A stretch of 64,000 nucleotides of DNA, taken from NCBI RefSeq assembly GCF_004799445.1, contig NZ_SSNA01000170.1, positions 1 through 64,000 of the forward strand, in the 5' to 3' direction. Positions 26,469 through 34,404 of this stretch are shown here, one piece after another (position 1 is the first letter of the stretch; the number at the start of each line of letters is the position of its first letter). A model generated the notes under the pieces. It saw only the letters and a list, made by a program, of their open reading frames with translations. It had not been told where the DNA came from and did no database searches. Made by a program: the position numbers and the translations under genes. The stretch is from Bradyrhizobium sp. Lineage in GTDB: Bacteria; Pseudomonadota; Alphaproteobacteria; Rhizobiales; Xanthobacteraceae.

Positions 26469-27272
26469 ATGATGGCTGAACGTACGTCGTACGGCTCGGG
26501 CTTACCCCCGGGCGTCATATTTCAGAATCCGGATCAATGTCTGCCCGCCGCGGAGCCGACGGATGACAGGCACATCGAGATTCAATTGCGAAACGCTCTC
26601 GCGCAAAGCGAGGCGCTGCTTCAGCAAAAAGACGAATTGATTCAGAGACAGGAACTATCGAAAAGAGAATCCGATCATCGACTGATGAACGACCTGCAGA
26701 TGACCATCAGCCTGCTTTCGTTGCAGAGCCGGTCAGCAACCAGCGCGGAAGTGGCCGCGCAACTGGCCGTCGCGGCCAATCGCGTTTCCATGATTGCGCG
26801 CATCCACCACCGTCTTCATTCCTACGACGGCGTGCAAGCCATCCAATTCAGGCAATTCCTCGAGGACTTCGCTCGCGACTTCTCCGCGATGCTGTCGTCG
26901 GATGAGCGCCCGGAACAGGTCCTCGTCGAATGCATTGAAATCGATCTGCCGGCCGCGACCGCGATTCCACTCGGTTTCATCGTCAGTGAGTTGATCACCA
27001 ATGCCGCCAAATACGGCAATGGCCGGATCGCCATCCGCCTGCAGCCTGATCCGGCCTATGGCTACGCGCTTTCGGTTTCCAATGACGGCCCGGCCTTGCC
27101 GGAAGGGTTCGATCCCGGCGCCAGCAAGGGACTGGGGATGAGGATCATTCAATCCTTCGCAAGGCAGATCGGCGGCGAGTTGCAGATCGGCCGCGGCGAC
27201 GATGGCCATGGTGCGCGATTTGCCGTGCTGATTCCCCGAAGGGCCGCGAATCCGGCCGTCGACGTTGTGTAA
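26469..27272 (+). CDS. Soluble sensor histidine kinase, HisKA_2 type
   Basis: 267 aa with no membrane segment and no recognisable sensor domain. A short coiled coil (about 35-65) precedes the phospho-acceptor region RESDHRLMNDLQ with His70; the ATPase has N-box Asn178 in SELITNAAKYG and glycine box GLGMRII (221-227). It belongs to the HWE/HisKA_2 group. The ATG at 26469 is preceded by AGGGGG; a GTG at 26424 is less likely. No response regulator is adjacent. Two small stress-type genes follow on the same strand. Confidence 0.87.
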   Translation: MMAERTSYGSGLPPGVIFQNPDQCLPAAEPTDDRHIEIQLRNALAQSEALLQQKDELIQRQELSKRESDHRLMNDLQMTISLLSLQSRSATSAEVAAQLAVAANRVSMIARIHHRLHSYDGVQAIQFRQFLEDFARDFSAMLSSDERPEQVLVECIEIDLPAATAIPLGFIVSELITNAAKYGNGRIAIRLQPDPAYGYALSVSNDGPALPEGFDPGASKGLGMRIIQSFARQIGGELQIGRGDDGHGARFAVLIPRRAANPAVDVV

Positions 27273-27302
27273 GGTTCAAAGTTCGTAATGAAGGAGACGA
27301 AA

Positions 27303-27695
27303 ATGCGCGCACGCAAAGGACTGCTTTCTTCGGCTGGCCGAGGCGTCGTAATGGCTACGATTGCTGTGCTGGTAGTGACGATGGGTGAGCCGCCGCTCGC
27401 CATCGCCGGTTCGGCTGCTCCCGCGTCGAAGGGTATCTCGGCCACCACCGGGTCGAGCGATGCGACGGATTTCAGTGCGGCCCGTCGTCGTCGTTACTAC
27501 CGTGGAGGCGACGCTGCGGGACTCGCTTTCTTTGGAATGGCGCTTGGAACCATCGGCGCGATCGCCGCCCAGCAAAATGGTTACGGCTACGGCTACGGGC
27601 CCGGCTATTACGGCGGCGGACCTTATTATTACGGCGGCGGACCATACTACGGTGGGCCTTTTTACGGCCGCCGTTACTATTATCCGCCTTACTAG
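27303..27695 (+). CDS. Exported Gly/Tyr-rich protein
   Basis: 130 aa. A signal sequence (about 1-35) precedes a short hydrophobic stretch (AGLAFFGMALGTIGAIAAQQ) and a C-terminus of Gly/Tyr/Pro repeats (GYGYGPGYYGGGPYYYGGG...). Such tails occur in surface proteins of many bradyrhizobia. AAGGAG lies six bases before the ATG. The kinase gene ends 30 bp upstream, so the two are probably co-transcribed. Function unknown. Confidence 0.72.
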   Translation: MRARKGLLSSAGRGVVMATIAVLVVTMGEPPLAIAGSAAPASKGISATTGSSDATDFSAARRRRYYRGGDAAGLAFFGMALGTIGAIAAQQNGYGYGYGPGYYGGGPYYYGGGPYYGGPFYGRRYYYPPY

Positions 27696-27791
27696 GCTAT
27701 CCGGGCCGCACCTCCCGATCGCTCCGGACGCAGGTTGCAGGAGCGATGGGGGCCGCCGAGTTATCGTCGAAGTCGATGCCGAGGATTTGCC

Positions 27792-28070
27792 ATGCGTGCC
27801 ACTGACCCGGTCGTGCTCCTTGTTCTGGTTCTCGCGATCGGCATCGTTGCCGGCCTTCTCTTCGACCGGCTGGCCGGGCCTTCCTGGCTCGCCCGGCAGT
27901 TCTCCGGATCGACCCGCGGCATCGTGACCAGCGCACTCGTGGGCGTGGCCGGGGCATTCGTCGGTTATCACATCGCCATGCTTGCGCTTGGCGGTGGGTT
28001 GATCATTTCGCTCGTCGCCGCAGCGGTGGGTTCCGCCGTGGTGCTGTTCGTCTGGCGAATGGCCAAGTGA
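27792..28070 (+). CDS. GlsB/YeaQ/YmgE-family stress membrane protein
   Basis: 92 aa with three hydrophobic segments (VVLLVLVLAIGIVAGLLF; IVTSALVGVAGAFVGYHIAM; LIISLVAAAVGSAVVLFVW), the pattern of the transglycosylase-associated or GlsB family linked to envelope stress. ATG at 27792 has GAGGA upstream. It is the third gene behind the FNR box at 26373. Confidence 0.78.
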   Translation: MRATDPVVLLVLVLAIGIVAGLLFDRLAGPSWLARQFSGSTRGIVTSALVGVAGAFVGYHIAMLALGGGLIISLVAAAVGSAVVLFVWRMAK

Positions 28071-28166
28071 CGGAAGGTTAGCCTCCCTATTCTTGTTTGC
28101 GGTGAGATTGCCTCCCGGCGGCGGTTTCCATGGGCGCGACGCCGGCGGGTCACAGACTCCCGGATG

Positions 28167-28808
28167 TCACTCGCCGAGCTGTTTGGCCGCCTCGAGATCG
28201 GCATCGCCGCGCGCGGTGTCTCCCTTGGCCTGATAGGCAAGTCCCCGGTTTTTCAGCGCCCTGCCATTCCTGGGATTCAGGCGGACGGCGTTGTCAAGGT
28301 CCAACACCGCGCGGACATAATCGTCTTTCTTGAGATACGCGAAGCCTCGCTCCGAATAGTAGTCCGAGATTGTACGATCCTTCCCGAGACGCTCGCCCCC
28401 GCTTTCCGCCGTCGCACTGGGACTCGGCCCGAGCTTGATCGCCAGACTGCAATCCGCCAGAGCGTGATCGTAATCCCCCCTGAGATTGTAAATGACGCAG
28501 CGATTGTAGAATGCATCCGCGTACTTGTTGTCGATCCGGGCTGCCTCGCCATAGTCCGCGAGCGCGAGCTCAAAATCCTGCTTCAACCTCCGCTCGACGC
28601 CGCGATTCAGATATTGGCGCGCAAGGTCGTGCCCCTTGTAACGGCCCGACTTGATGGCGCGCGAACATGCCGCGATGGCGATCTCGCCGGAGTCCCTGGC
28701 GCAGATATTGGCGTCATCGGCCGCCGCCCGGCTCTCGAACGTGCCGACCAAAACAAGTGACCCGGCTGCGACCAAGCAGGCACAGTGCCTTCCAAAACTC
28801 CCTACCAT
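28167..28808 (-). CDS. Exported TPR-repeat protein
   Basis: 213 aa with a signal peptide (about 1-26) and several tetratricopeptide repeats, e.g. GHDLARQYLNRGVERRLKQD, YADAFYNRCVIYNLRGDYDH and the last repeat around RALKNRGLAYQAKGDTARGD. It begins with a Cys-containing segment (ANICARDSGEIAIAACSRAI). It is probably a periplasmic scaffold. AGGGGA precedes the ATG at 28808. No operon partner. Confidence 0.8.
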   Translation of the reverse strand: MVGSFGRHCACLVAAGSLVLVGTFESRAAADDANICARDSGEIAIAACSRAIKSGRYKGHDLARQYLNRGVERRLKQDFELALADYGEAARIDNKYADAFYNRCVIYNLRGDYDHALADCSLAIKLGPSPSATAESGGERLGKDRTISDYYSERGFAYLKKDDYVRAVLDLDNAVRLNPRNGRALKNRGLAYQAKGDTARGDADLEAAKQLGE

Positions 28809-28952
28809 GATCCCCTCCCCGATTTTGCCCTCCAAGGGGCAGCCAAGAATAGCATGCTGAACCCTGACGAAAAGCGGGATTGCCGCCTGCCGAGGCCTGA
28901 TCGTCAGATCCGGCACCTTAGAATATACTAGGCCAGACCGCCGTCGGCCCCG

Positions 28953-29270
28953 CTATGGGGCGAAGGTTCGCACCACTTCGTATACGCCGGATTCGAACGT
29001 CGCGATCGTGAGCGCCTCCTGAAAAAACGGGAGTGGTGCGGGATCCTGACGCATCGCCTGATACTCTTCGATGCTCCGCCACTGCGCATACATGGTGACC
29101 TTTGTGCCGTCCGTACTGCGATGCAGGCTGGCCGAAACAAAACCCGGTGCCCGACGTACCACCTCTGTGGCTTCGGTTAGGAGTTCAACGAGTCGTTGCT
29201 GGTTCGCCGGCTCAACTGTGAACACATTGATCAGGGTGACCACACCGCCTTTGGCAGAAATCCGGGTCAT
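28953..29270 (-). CDS. Antibiotic biosynthesis monooxygenase (ABM) domain protein
   Basis: 105 aa. One ferredoxin-like ABM domain (VVTLINVFTVEPANQQRLVE, then APGFVSASLHRSTDGTKVTM and YAQWRSIEEYQAM). Family members are cofactor-free monooxygenases or haem-degrading enzymes, but many have no assigned reaction. The ATG at 29270 has GGAG upstream. It lies downstream of the MarR gene on the same strand and may share its promoter. Confidence 0.85.
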   Translation of the reverse strand: MTRISAKGGVVTLINVFTVEPANQQRLVELLTEATEVVRRAPGFVSASLHRSTDGTKVTMYAQWRSIEEYQAMRQDPAPLPFFQEALTIATFESGVYEVVRTFAP

Positions 29271-29407
29271 GCTGTCTCCATCTTGTTTTGCGCTTTCGTG
29301 AAAACCTGTTCGTAAGGCCGCAACCAGCCGCGACGCGATCGGACCTGACGAAGCGGTGGCGCACCCAGGAAGACGTCCCGAGACCACGATCGAGCCATAG
29401 AGGCCGC

Positions 29408-29887
29408 CTAGAACGCGTCCTTGAATCCTTCGGAGGTCAGGAGCCTCAACTCGGAACGAAGCTTCGCCGCGCGCGCGGCGCCGAACGCCTGTTCAAACCG
29501 GCCTTGCGCCTTTCGCCAAAGCTGCGCGGCCTCCTCGAATTTCGCCACCCCGGCGGGCGTCAGAGCCACCCGCTTGACCCGGCGGTCCCTTGCCTCGACC
29601 CGGAGCCGGACCAAGCCATCGCGGATCAGCGGCCCCAGGGAATGGCGCATGGCGGACAAATCCATCAACAGACTCCGGGCGAGCTCCGCCATGGTCGGAT
29701 TCCCGAGGTCGTAAATCTGCGTGAGCAGGCTGTACTGGGTTGCCTTGAGGCCACTTGGCTCCAGCACGGCGTCGTAGAGCTTTCCCAGGCCCCGGGCGGC
29801 TTTGCGCAGCGCGGCGTTGTTGCAGAAGCTCAGCAAGTCCGCTTCCGCTGGAGTCCTGGGCGCGCGGCCCTTGATGTCGGCTTTCAC
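29408..29887 (-). CDS. MarR-family transcriptional regulator
   Basis: 159 aa winged-helix repressor. The DNA-binding core is TMAELARSLLMDLSAMRHSL with the wing DGLVRLRVEARDRRVKRVAL. Three copies of a palindrome near GTGGCATATGCCAC lie between it and the divergent SDR gene, which strongly suggests it represses itself and the SDR. The inducer is unknown. Confidence 0.9.
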   Translation of the reverse strand: MKADIKGRAPRTPAEADLLSFCNNAALRKAARGLGKLYDAVLEPSGLKATQYSLLTQIYDLGNPTMAELARSLLMDLSAMRHSLGPLIRDGLVRLRVEARDRRVKRVALTPAGVAKFEEAAQLWRKAQGRFEQAFGAARAAKLRSELRLLTSEGFKDAF

Positions 29888-29943
29888 GGGCGATCTCCGG
29901 AGTCAGGCCGTCAATATAGCGGTCCGCGAGCTTCGCGAAAGAG

Positions 29944-29957
29944 GTGGCATATGCCAG
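29944..29957. promoter_or_regulatory. Probable MarR operator, site 1
   Basis: GTGGCATATGCCAG, a one-base variant of the 14-bp palindrome, 57 bp upstream of the MarR start codon. Confidence 0.65.
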
Positions 29958-30040
29958 CACCTTCACCGGTGCCAGGCCGCCTCACGGCGCGATCACGCCT
30001 GTTCACCTTCAGATGATGTGCCGGGCGGCGGCTTGAAATC

Positions 30041-30054
30041 GTGGCATATGCCAC
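30041..30054. promoter_or_regulatory. Probable MarR operator, site 2
   Basis: GTGGCATATGCCAC is a perfect 14-bp palindrome. It lies 97 bp from site 1 and 23 bp (about two helical turns) from site 3. Confidence 0.7.
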
Positions 30055-30063
30055 TAATAAGTG

Positions 30064-30077
30064 GTGGCCTATGCCAC
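30064..30077. promoter_or_regulatory. Probable MarR operator, site 3
   Basis: GTGGCCTATGCCAC, one base off the palindrome, 38 bp before the SDR start codon at 30115. Confidence 0.7.
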
Positions 30078-30114
30078 TATTTCCAACCTCCAATCAGCAA
30101 GCAGGAGACTTCAA

Positions 30115-30906
30115 ATGTCCGATCTAAAAGGAACCGCGGTTGTGACCGGAGCGACGGGCGGCCTTGGCGCCCTTTACGCGGCCGGATTGGCCGAACGGGG
30201 ATACGACCTCCTCCTTGTCGGCCGTCAACAGCAGACGCTCGACGCGGTCGCCAAGGCGGTGAAGCAAAAGGCAAATGTCAAGGTGGATAGCATCGTCGCC
30301 AACCTCGCGGAGGCAAAGGGTCTGGCGCGGGTCGAGGCGCGGATCTCCAGCGATCCGGCGATCACCGCCCTGATCAACAGCGCCACCGCCGTAACCTTCA
30401 GCCCGCTCGCCAAACTGGGCTCGCAGGCGCTCGACGAGACGATCGCCGTCAACATCACCGCCCTGACCCGGCTGACCCATGCCGTGCTTCCCGGCCTGCT
30501 GGCGCGCGGCGCCGGCGCTATCGTCAATTTCGCATCGGTGCTGGCCTTCCATCCATGGCCGGAGTTCAGCGTCTACAATGCTTCCAAAGCCTATGTCGTG
30601 AGCTTTTCGCAGGCCTTGCAGGGCGAGGTCGCCGGCAAGGGCGTCCTGGTGCAAGTGGTCACGCCGCCGGCGGTCGACACCAACTTCTGGAATCAGGCGG
30701 GACTGCCAGTGAGCAACCTTCCGGCCGGCGCGGTAATGAAGCCGCAACATCTGGTGGACGCGGCGCTGAAAGGCCTGGATCGCGGCGAGTCGTGGGTGTT
30801 CCCCTCGCTGCCTGAGCAGACGCTTTGGGACGATCATCAGAAGACACGCCAGGCGCTCGTCGGCGGCCTGATGAACGGCGCGCCGGCGGCGCGATACGCC
30901 GCCTGA
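30115..30906 (+). CDS. SDR-family NAD(P)-dependent oxidoreductase
   Basis: 263 aa. The cofactor motif is TGATGGLGALYAAGLAERGY, and the active site is Ser in NFASVLAF with Tyr-x3-Lys in VYNASKAY. The ATG at 30115 has AGGAGA upstream; a GTG at 30061 would overlap an operator and is unlikely. Divergent from the MarR gene and probably its target. Substrate unknown. Confidence 0.9.
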   Translation: MSDLKGTAVVTGATGGLGALYAAGLAERGYDLLLVGRQQQTLDAVAKAVKQKANVKVDSIVANLAEAKGLARVEARISSDPAITALINSATAVTFSPLAKLGSQALDETIAVNITALTRLTHAVLPGLLARGAGAIVNFASVLAFHPWPEFSVYNASKAYVVSFSQALQGEVAGKGVLVQVVTPPAVDTNFWNQAGLPVSNLPAGAVMKPQHLVDAALKGLDRGESWVFPSLPEQTLWDDHQKTRQALVGGLMNGAPAARYAA

Positions 30907-31071
30907 CCCGAACGCCGGACCGCCCACCGCGGGGACGAAGGTCACAGAAACAGGGGCATGCGTTCTGGCAAACGGAGCGTCCGCCTCTGTCGTATACACG
31001 GCCGAACCGTCCCGATTTTGAATGCTCAAATGCGCCGGCTTGGGCTGGCATTGAAACGAGGCGAGATAGAC

Positions 31072-31599
31072 ATGACCAATTCCGTGAATTCGGCAATCGA
31101 CGCGATGCCGCGGCAGCCTGAACGGTACAGGCGCTATCTTTCGATCGCGGCCGCGCTTTGTCTTGTCATCATGACGGTCGCGTCAGGCGGACGGGCATCG
31201 GCTGCGGCGAGCGAAGCTGAAGCACGATCTCTCTTTACGAAGTTCGTAGCCGCGCAGAATGCACATAACATCGACGACGTGAAAGCCATGCTCTGGAATT
31301 CACCCAGCATGCTCTGGTTTTCGCGGGGCGTCGAAACCAGAGGGCGCGAGGCGGTCGCCGATCGTTTCAGGGAATATTACGAAGGCACATGGCATCTCGA
31401 ACCCGACATGTCACAATTTCGTGTGGCCGCGATCTCAAACGACGTCATGCAGATTCTCGTTCCCATCGTTTTCACGCGAGGCCTTCCAGGAAAGCCTCCA
31501 CAAGACAACACGTTTCTGATCAGCCAGACGTTGGTTCGCGATGGAAACGGCTGGTATATCGCTTCCATCCTGCCGATCGCGAACACCCAACTCAAATAG
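31072..31599 (+). CDS. Exported NTF2/SnoaL-like protein
   Basis: 175 aa. A positively charged N-terminus and a hydrophobic segment (YLSIAAALCLVIMTVASGG, ending ASA) form a signal peptide; the mature part is an NTF2-like cone (EAEARSLFTKFVAAQNAHNI, then RGREAVADRFREYYEGTWHL). Such proteins are often small binding or isomerase-like domains. The ATG is preceded by GAGGCGAG. It lies between the SDR and an exported hydrolase. Confidence 0.78.
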   Translation: MTNSVNSAIDAMPRQPERYRRYLSIAAALCLVIMTVASGGRASAAASEAEARSLFTKFVAAQNAHNIDDVKAMLWNSPSMLWFSRGVETRGREAVADRFREYYEGTWHLEPDMSQFRVAAISNDVMQILVPIVFTRGLPGKPPQDNTFLISQTLVRDGNGWYIASILPIANTQLK

Positions 31600-31729
31600 T
31601 CGCGGTCGCGCGTCCCGATCGCAAAGGGCCGGCTGCGGTCGCAGCGTCACGTAACATTGGCTTCGGTGCAACCGAATATGTTGAGGGAGCACGATGCTCC
31701 CAGAGAAATCCAACCACGGAGTTTGATCG

Positions 31730-32509
31730 ATGACGATATTAACGCGAATAGTTGCGACGGCAGCCGTTTGCATCCTCACAGCAATGCTCGGCGGAATCGG
31801 AGCGCGTGCGCAAGCGGCGGCGCCCGTCAAGGCGGGCAACGTCGTGCTGGTCCATGGCGCGTGGGCGGACGGCTCGAGCTGGAGCGAGGTCATTGCGCGC
31901 CTTCAGGCGGCCGGCCTGCATGTCACGGCCGTACAGAATCCCCTCACCTCGCTCGCCGATGCCGTCGCCGAGACCCGTCGGGCATTGGCGCTGCAGGACG
32001 GCCCGACCGTGCTGGTCGGACATTCCTGGAGCGGCACCCTGGTCAGCGAGGCGGGAATCGATCCGAAGGTTACCGCGCTGGTCTATATTGCCGCGCGAGC
32101 CCCCGATGCCGGGGAGGATTTCGTCGCGCTTTCCGGAAAGTTTCCCACCATGCCGGCGCGGGCCGGCGTCCAGGATCACGATGGTTACACCAAGCTCTCC
32201 GAGGATGCGTTCCTTAAATATTTCGCCAACGGCGTCGAGCACAGCAAGGCAGAGGTTCTCTATGCCGAACAGCAGCCCACCGCCGCCTCGCTGTTTGGCG
32301 ACAGAACGACGGTTGCTGCCTGGCACTCCAAACCGGCGTTCTATGCGGTGTCGAAGAACGATCAGACGATATCGCCTGATCTGGAACGCTTCCTCGCCAC
32401 ACGCATGAAAGCAACAACCGTGGAACTGAATGCCGGTCACCTTTCCCTGGTCTCTCACTCAAAACAGGTTGCCGACCTGATTCTGGCCGCGGCCGGCCAG
32501 AAAAAATAG
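31730..32509 (+). CDS. Exported alpha/beta hydrolase
   Basis: 259 aa with a signal peptide (1-28). Oxyanion region VLVHGAWADGSSW, nucleophile Ser in LVGHSWSGTLV, and catalytic His in NAGHLSLVSH near the end. It is an esterase-type fold of the small EST/MES family found in rhizobia. Start ATG at 31730. Substrate unknown. Confidence 0.87.
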   Translation: MTILTRIVATAAVCILTAMLGGIGARAQAAAPVKAGNVVLVHGAWADGSSWSEVIARLQAAGLHVTAVQNPLTSLADAVAETRRALALQDGPTVLVGHSWSGTLVSEAGIDPKVTALVYIAARAPDAGEDFVALSGKFPTMPARAGVQDHDGYTKLSEDAFLKYFANGVEHSKAEVLYAEQQPTAASLFGDRTTVAAWHSKPAFYAVSKNDQTISPDLERFLATRMKATTVELNAGHLSLVSHSKQVADLILAAAGQKK

Positions 32510-32570
32510 CGAATGTCGGGTGCAGCAATGAAGAGGCCGCCTGATCCGGCGGCCTCCGCTTTGGTCTGCC

Positions 32571-32798
32571 TTACCAGCAGGGACGGCACCAGCACCGGTA
32601 TGGACCACAGGCTCTCACATAGCCCGGTCCGCACCAGCGGCCGTAGCCCGACAGGCGGCTTCGGTCCGGCTTTGCTCCGGCCGCGGGCGTCGGCTCCAGT
32701 GAGATAAGTTGCAGGAAGGCAGCCGCGATAAAATGTAATATTGCGTGAGCTGCTCGCTCCGCAAACGGGGAGGGTTGAGTTGATGTTTGTCGCAACAT
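32571..32798 (-). CDS. Small Cys/Trp-rich putative exported peptide
   Basis: 75 aa from an ATG at 32798. A hydrophobic stretch (HFIAAAFLQLISLEPTPAAGA) could be a signal, followed by KPDRSRLSGYGRWCGPGYVR and a tail ACGPYRCWCRPCW with several cysteines. The C-terminal pattern is reminiscent of small Cys-rich exported proteins of bradyrhizobia. The signal's start is poor, so the gene may be decayed. Confidence 0.4.
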   Translation of the reverse strand: MLRQTSTQPSPFAERAAHAILHFIAAAFLQLISLEPTPAAGAKPDRSRLSGYGRWCGPGYVRACGPYRCWCRPCW

Positions 32799-32857
32799 GG
32801 CAAGCGCGGTGTCAAATAAGACGAGCGGCACAATATGTCGGAGAACGCCTCGGCTAT

Positions 32858-32935
32858 CTAATATCGCAAGAGGGCGAGAAGAATGATAATTGGAATGGGA
32901 ACTCCCAACAGATACAGCAGAATTCCACGACCCAT
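32858..32935 (-). CDS. 25-residue membrane peptide
   Basis: MGRGILLYLLGVPIPIIILL followed by ALLRY, one helix only. It has a strong ribosome site, GAGGAGG, seven bases before the ATG, so translation is likely. It is the size of small membrane peptides found in related genomes. Function unknown. Confidence 0.65.
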   Translation of the reverse strand: MGRGILLYLLGVPIPIIILLALLRY

Positions 32936-32961
32936 GATTTCCTCCTCTGTTCCGGTCTTGC

Positions 32962-33798
32962 CTACCCGCCGGTAAGACTCGCGTTGTAATCCCTGACTTT
33001 TCCGCCTTGCGTGGCTGCCAGACTGGCAGCAAAGGCGCCGACAAGCAGAGCGGCGGTGAGCCACAGAGACAACTTGGCCGCTGCCCTTCGGGCGTTGTCC
33101 AAATCAATTTTTGCCTGGTCGATGACGTTCGAAACCCGCTTGTCGGCATCCGCCTGACTAACTCCCGTGCGGGCCGCAATGACTTGCGCCACATAGGTGC
33201 GATCTGGCCCGGCAACATCGCCGTCAGCAAGGCCCTTCGTCAGAATGCTTGCAATTTCGTGGCGAGTAACTCCCAGATCGCTCGCACTTGGGTTTGCAGC
33301 AGGATTGGATCGCAACAGTGCGTCCACATAATAATCCAAAGGGCTGCGGGTCGCCGTGGTTGCCGACACATTGGTTCCCGGTGCAAGTCCTGGTGATGCG
33401 CCGCCAGCGATGTTGCTGGCCGCCGCGGCCAAGAACCCAGCGCCGATCACCGTGGCGAATGCCCACGCCAAAAAGCCATGAGCTGTGTCGCGGAAGAAGA
33501 CCTCGTGAGTATGGACGCCGACCCATCTCGTACGCAACCGCCCGGCGATGTAGCCCCCCATGGCAGAGGCGAGCAGCGCGACCACGATCAGATAAAGACC
33601 TGTGGTAATTTGGAATGTGCTCGCCGATATGCCGGAATTGCCCCACGGGGATACGGCCGAGAACCCCATGCCAGCACCGAATGCAAGGAGAACCAAGGTC
33701 AGGGCGGCTGCCGCAACTGCACCGGCCGCAATGGCTGGCCATGATACTGCGGGACTCTCTTCGGCGGAGGTGGAAATTTCAACCGATTCAAAAACCAT
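32962..33798 (-). CDS. Membrane protein of unknown function
   Basis: 278 aa with four or five membrane helices (WPAIAAGAVAAAALTLVLLA; GLYLIVVALLASAMGGYIAG; GFLAWAFATVIGAGFLAAAA; a last one near LSLWLTAALLVGAFAASLAA) and a hydrophilic middle (about 130-230, VTRHEIASILTKGLADGDVA) resembling a low-complexity adaptor. No family is certain. It is followed on the same strand by the 25-residue peptide. The CsbD gene is 86 bp upstream on the same strand and could share a promoter. Confidence 0.75.
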   Translation of the reverse strand: MVFESVEISTSAEESPAVSWPAIAAGAVAAAALTLVLLAFGAGMGFSAVSPWGNSGISASTFQITTGLYLIVVALLASAMGGYIAGRLRTRWVGVHTHEVFFRDTAHGFLAWAFATVIGAGFLAAAASNIAGGASPGLAPGTNVSATTATRSPLDYYVDALLRSNPAANPSASDLGVTRHEIASILTKGLADGDVAGPDRTYVAQVIAARTGVSQADADKRVSNVIDQAKIDLDNARRAAAKLSLWLTAALLVGAFAASLAATQGGKVRDYNASLTGG

Positions 33799-33884
33799 TG
33801 ATGTCTCCAGATGAGAAGCCCTTGCCGTTTCGGCTATGGGCGAGATCCCAGGGCTAACGAGGAGAATAAGCTCGCAGAGCTGGC

Positions 33885-34058
33885 CTATTTCCCCTTGAGT
33901 GTATCCTTGACGCCGCCGATAGCGTTCTGAACCTGACCCTCAATCTTGTCAGCATTGCCTTCTGCCTCCAGCTTGGTGTCGCCGACCGCCTTGCCGACCA
34001 CCTGCTTGAGTGTGCCCTTGATTTGCTTCGCCGATCCGACGACCCGATCCTTGTCCAT
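33885..34058 (-). CDS. CsbD-family stress protein
   Basis: 57 aa: MDKDRVVGSAKQIKGTLKQV then VGKAVGDTKLEAEGNADKIE, the CsbD repeat pattern with regularly spaced KG/GQ motifs. GGAGGA precedes the ATG. CsbD proteins are small hydrophilic stress-response proteins. A perfect FNR/FixK2-type box is centred 76 bp upstream. Confidence 0.85.
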   Translation of the reverse strand: MDKDRVVGSAKQIKGTLKQVVGKAVGDTKLEAEGNADKIEGQVQNAIGGVKDTLKGK

Positions 34059-34127
34059 AGTCGTTTCCTCCGATAGTCCCCGAGCGGGGAGAAGTGTTCA
34101 AGCTGCGGCGCGAACCGGTGGTCGTCG

Positions 34128-34141
34128 TTGATTTGGATCAA
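34128..34141. promoter_or_regulatory. FNR/FixK2-type box (full palindrome) upstream of csbD-like gene
   Basis: TTGATTTGGATCAA matches all ten defined bases; centred 76 bp before the CsbD start on the minus strand. Confidence 0.75.
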
Positions 34142-34331
34142 CACTTTTTTGCAGATGTCTTTCGCATAGACGTGAATGACAGGGGCCAATCAAGCAATTG
34201 CCTCGATCGCATGGCCCGGGCGTCTCGCCGAGAGCCCGTACTCTATCCGAATCCGGCAAGTGGCACTGTGCCAATTCCAGCGCCGGCGCCGGCACCCTGA
34301 GTTTCGGCACGGACGCTCTCATTTGCTGAGA

Positions 34332-34345
34332 TTGCGCTAAATCAA
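34332..34345. promoter_or_regulatory. FixK2-type box upstream of the Spy-like gene
   Basis: TTGCGCTAAATCAA fits TTG(A/C)-N6-(T/G)CAA and is centred 66 bp before the ATG at 34405, a similar distance to the other boxes. Confidence 0.55.
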
Positions 34346-34404
34346 AACAGACCGTCGAAAATATGTGGATCGTGCCATGTATCAGTTTTCCGAGGAGATC
34401 GCAC

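Noticed and set aside
27600..27695. Tandem DNA repeat
   Set aside because: The GGC/TAC-rich pattern is the coding sequence of the Gly/Tyr tail, not an independent repeat.
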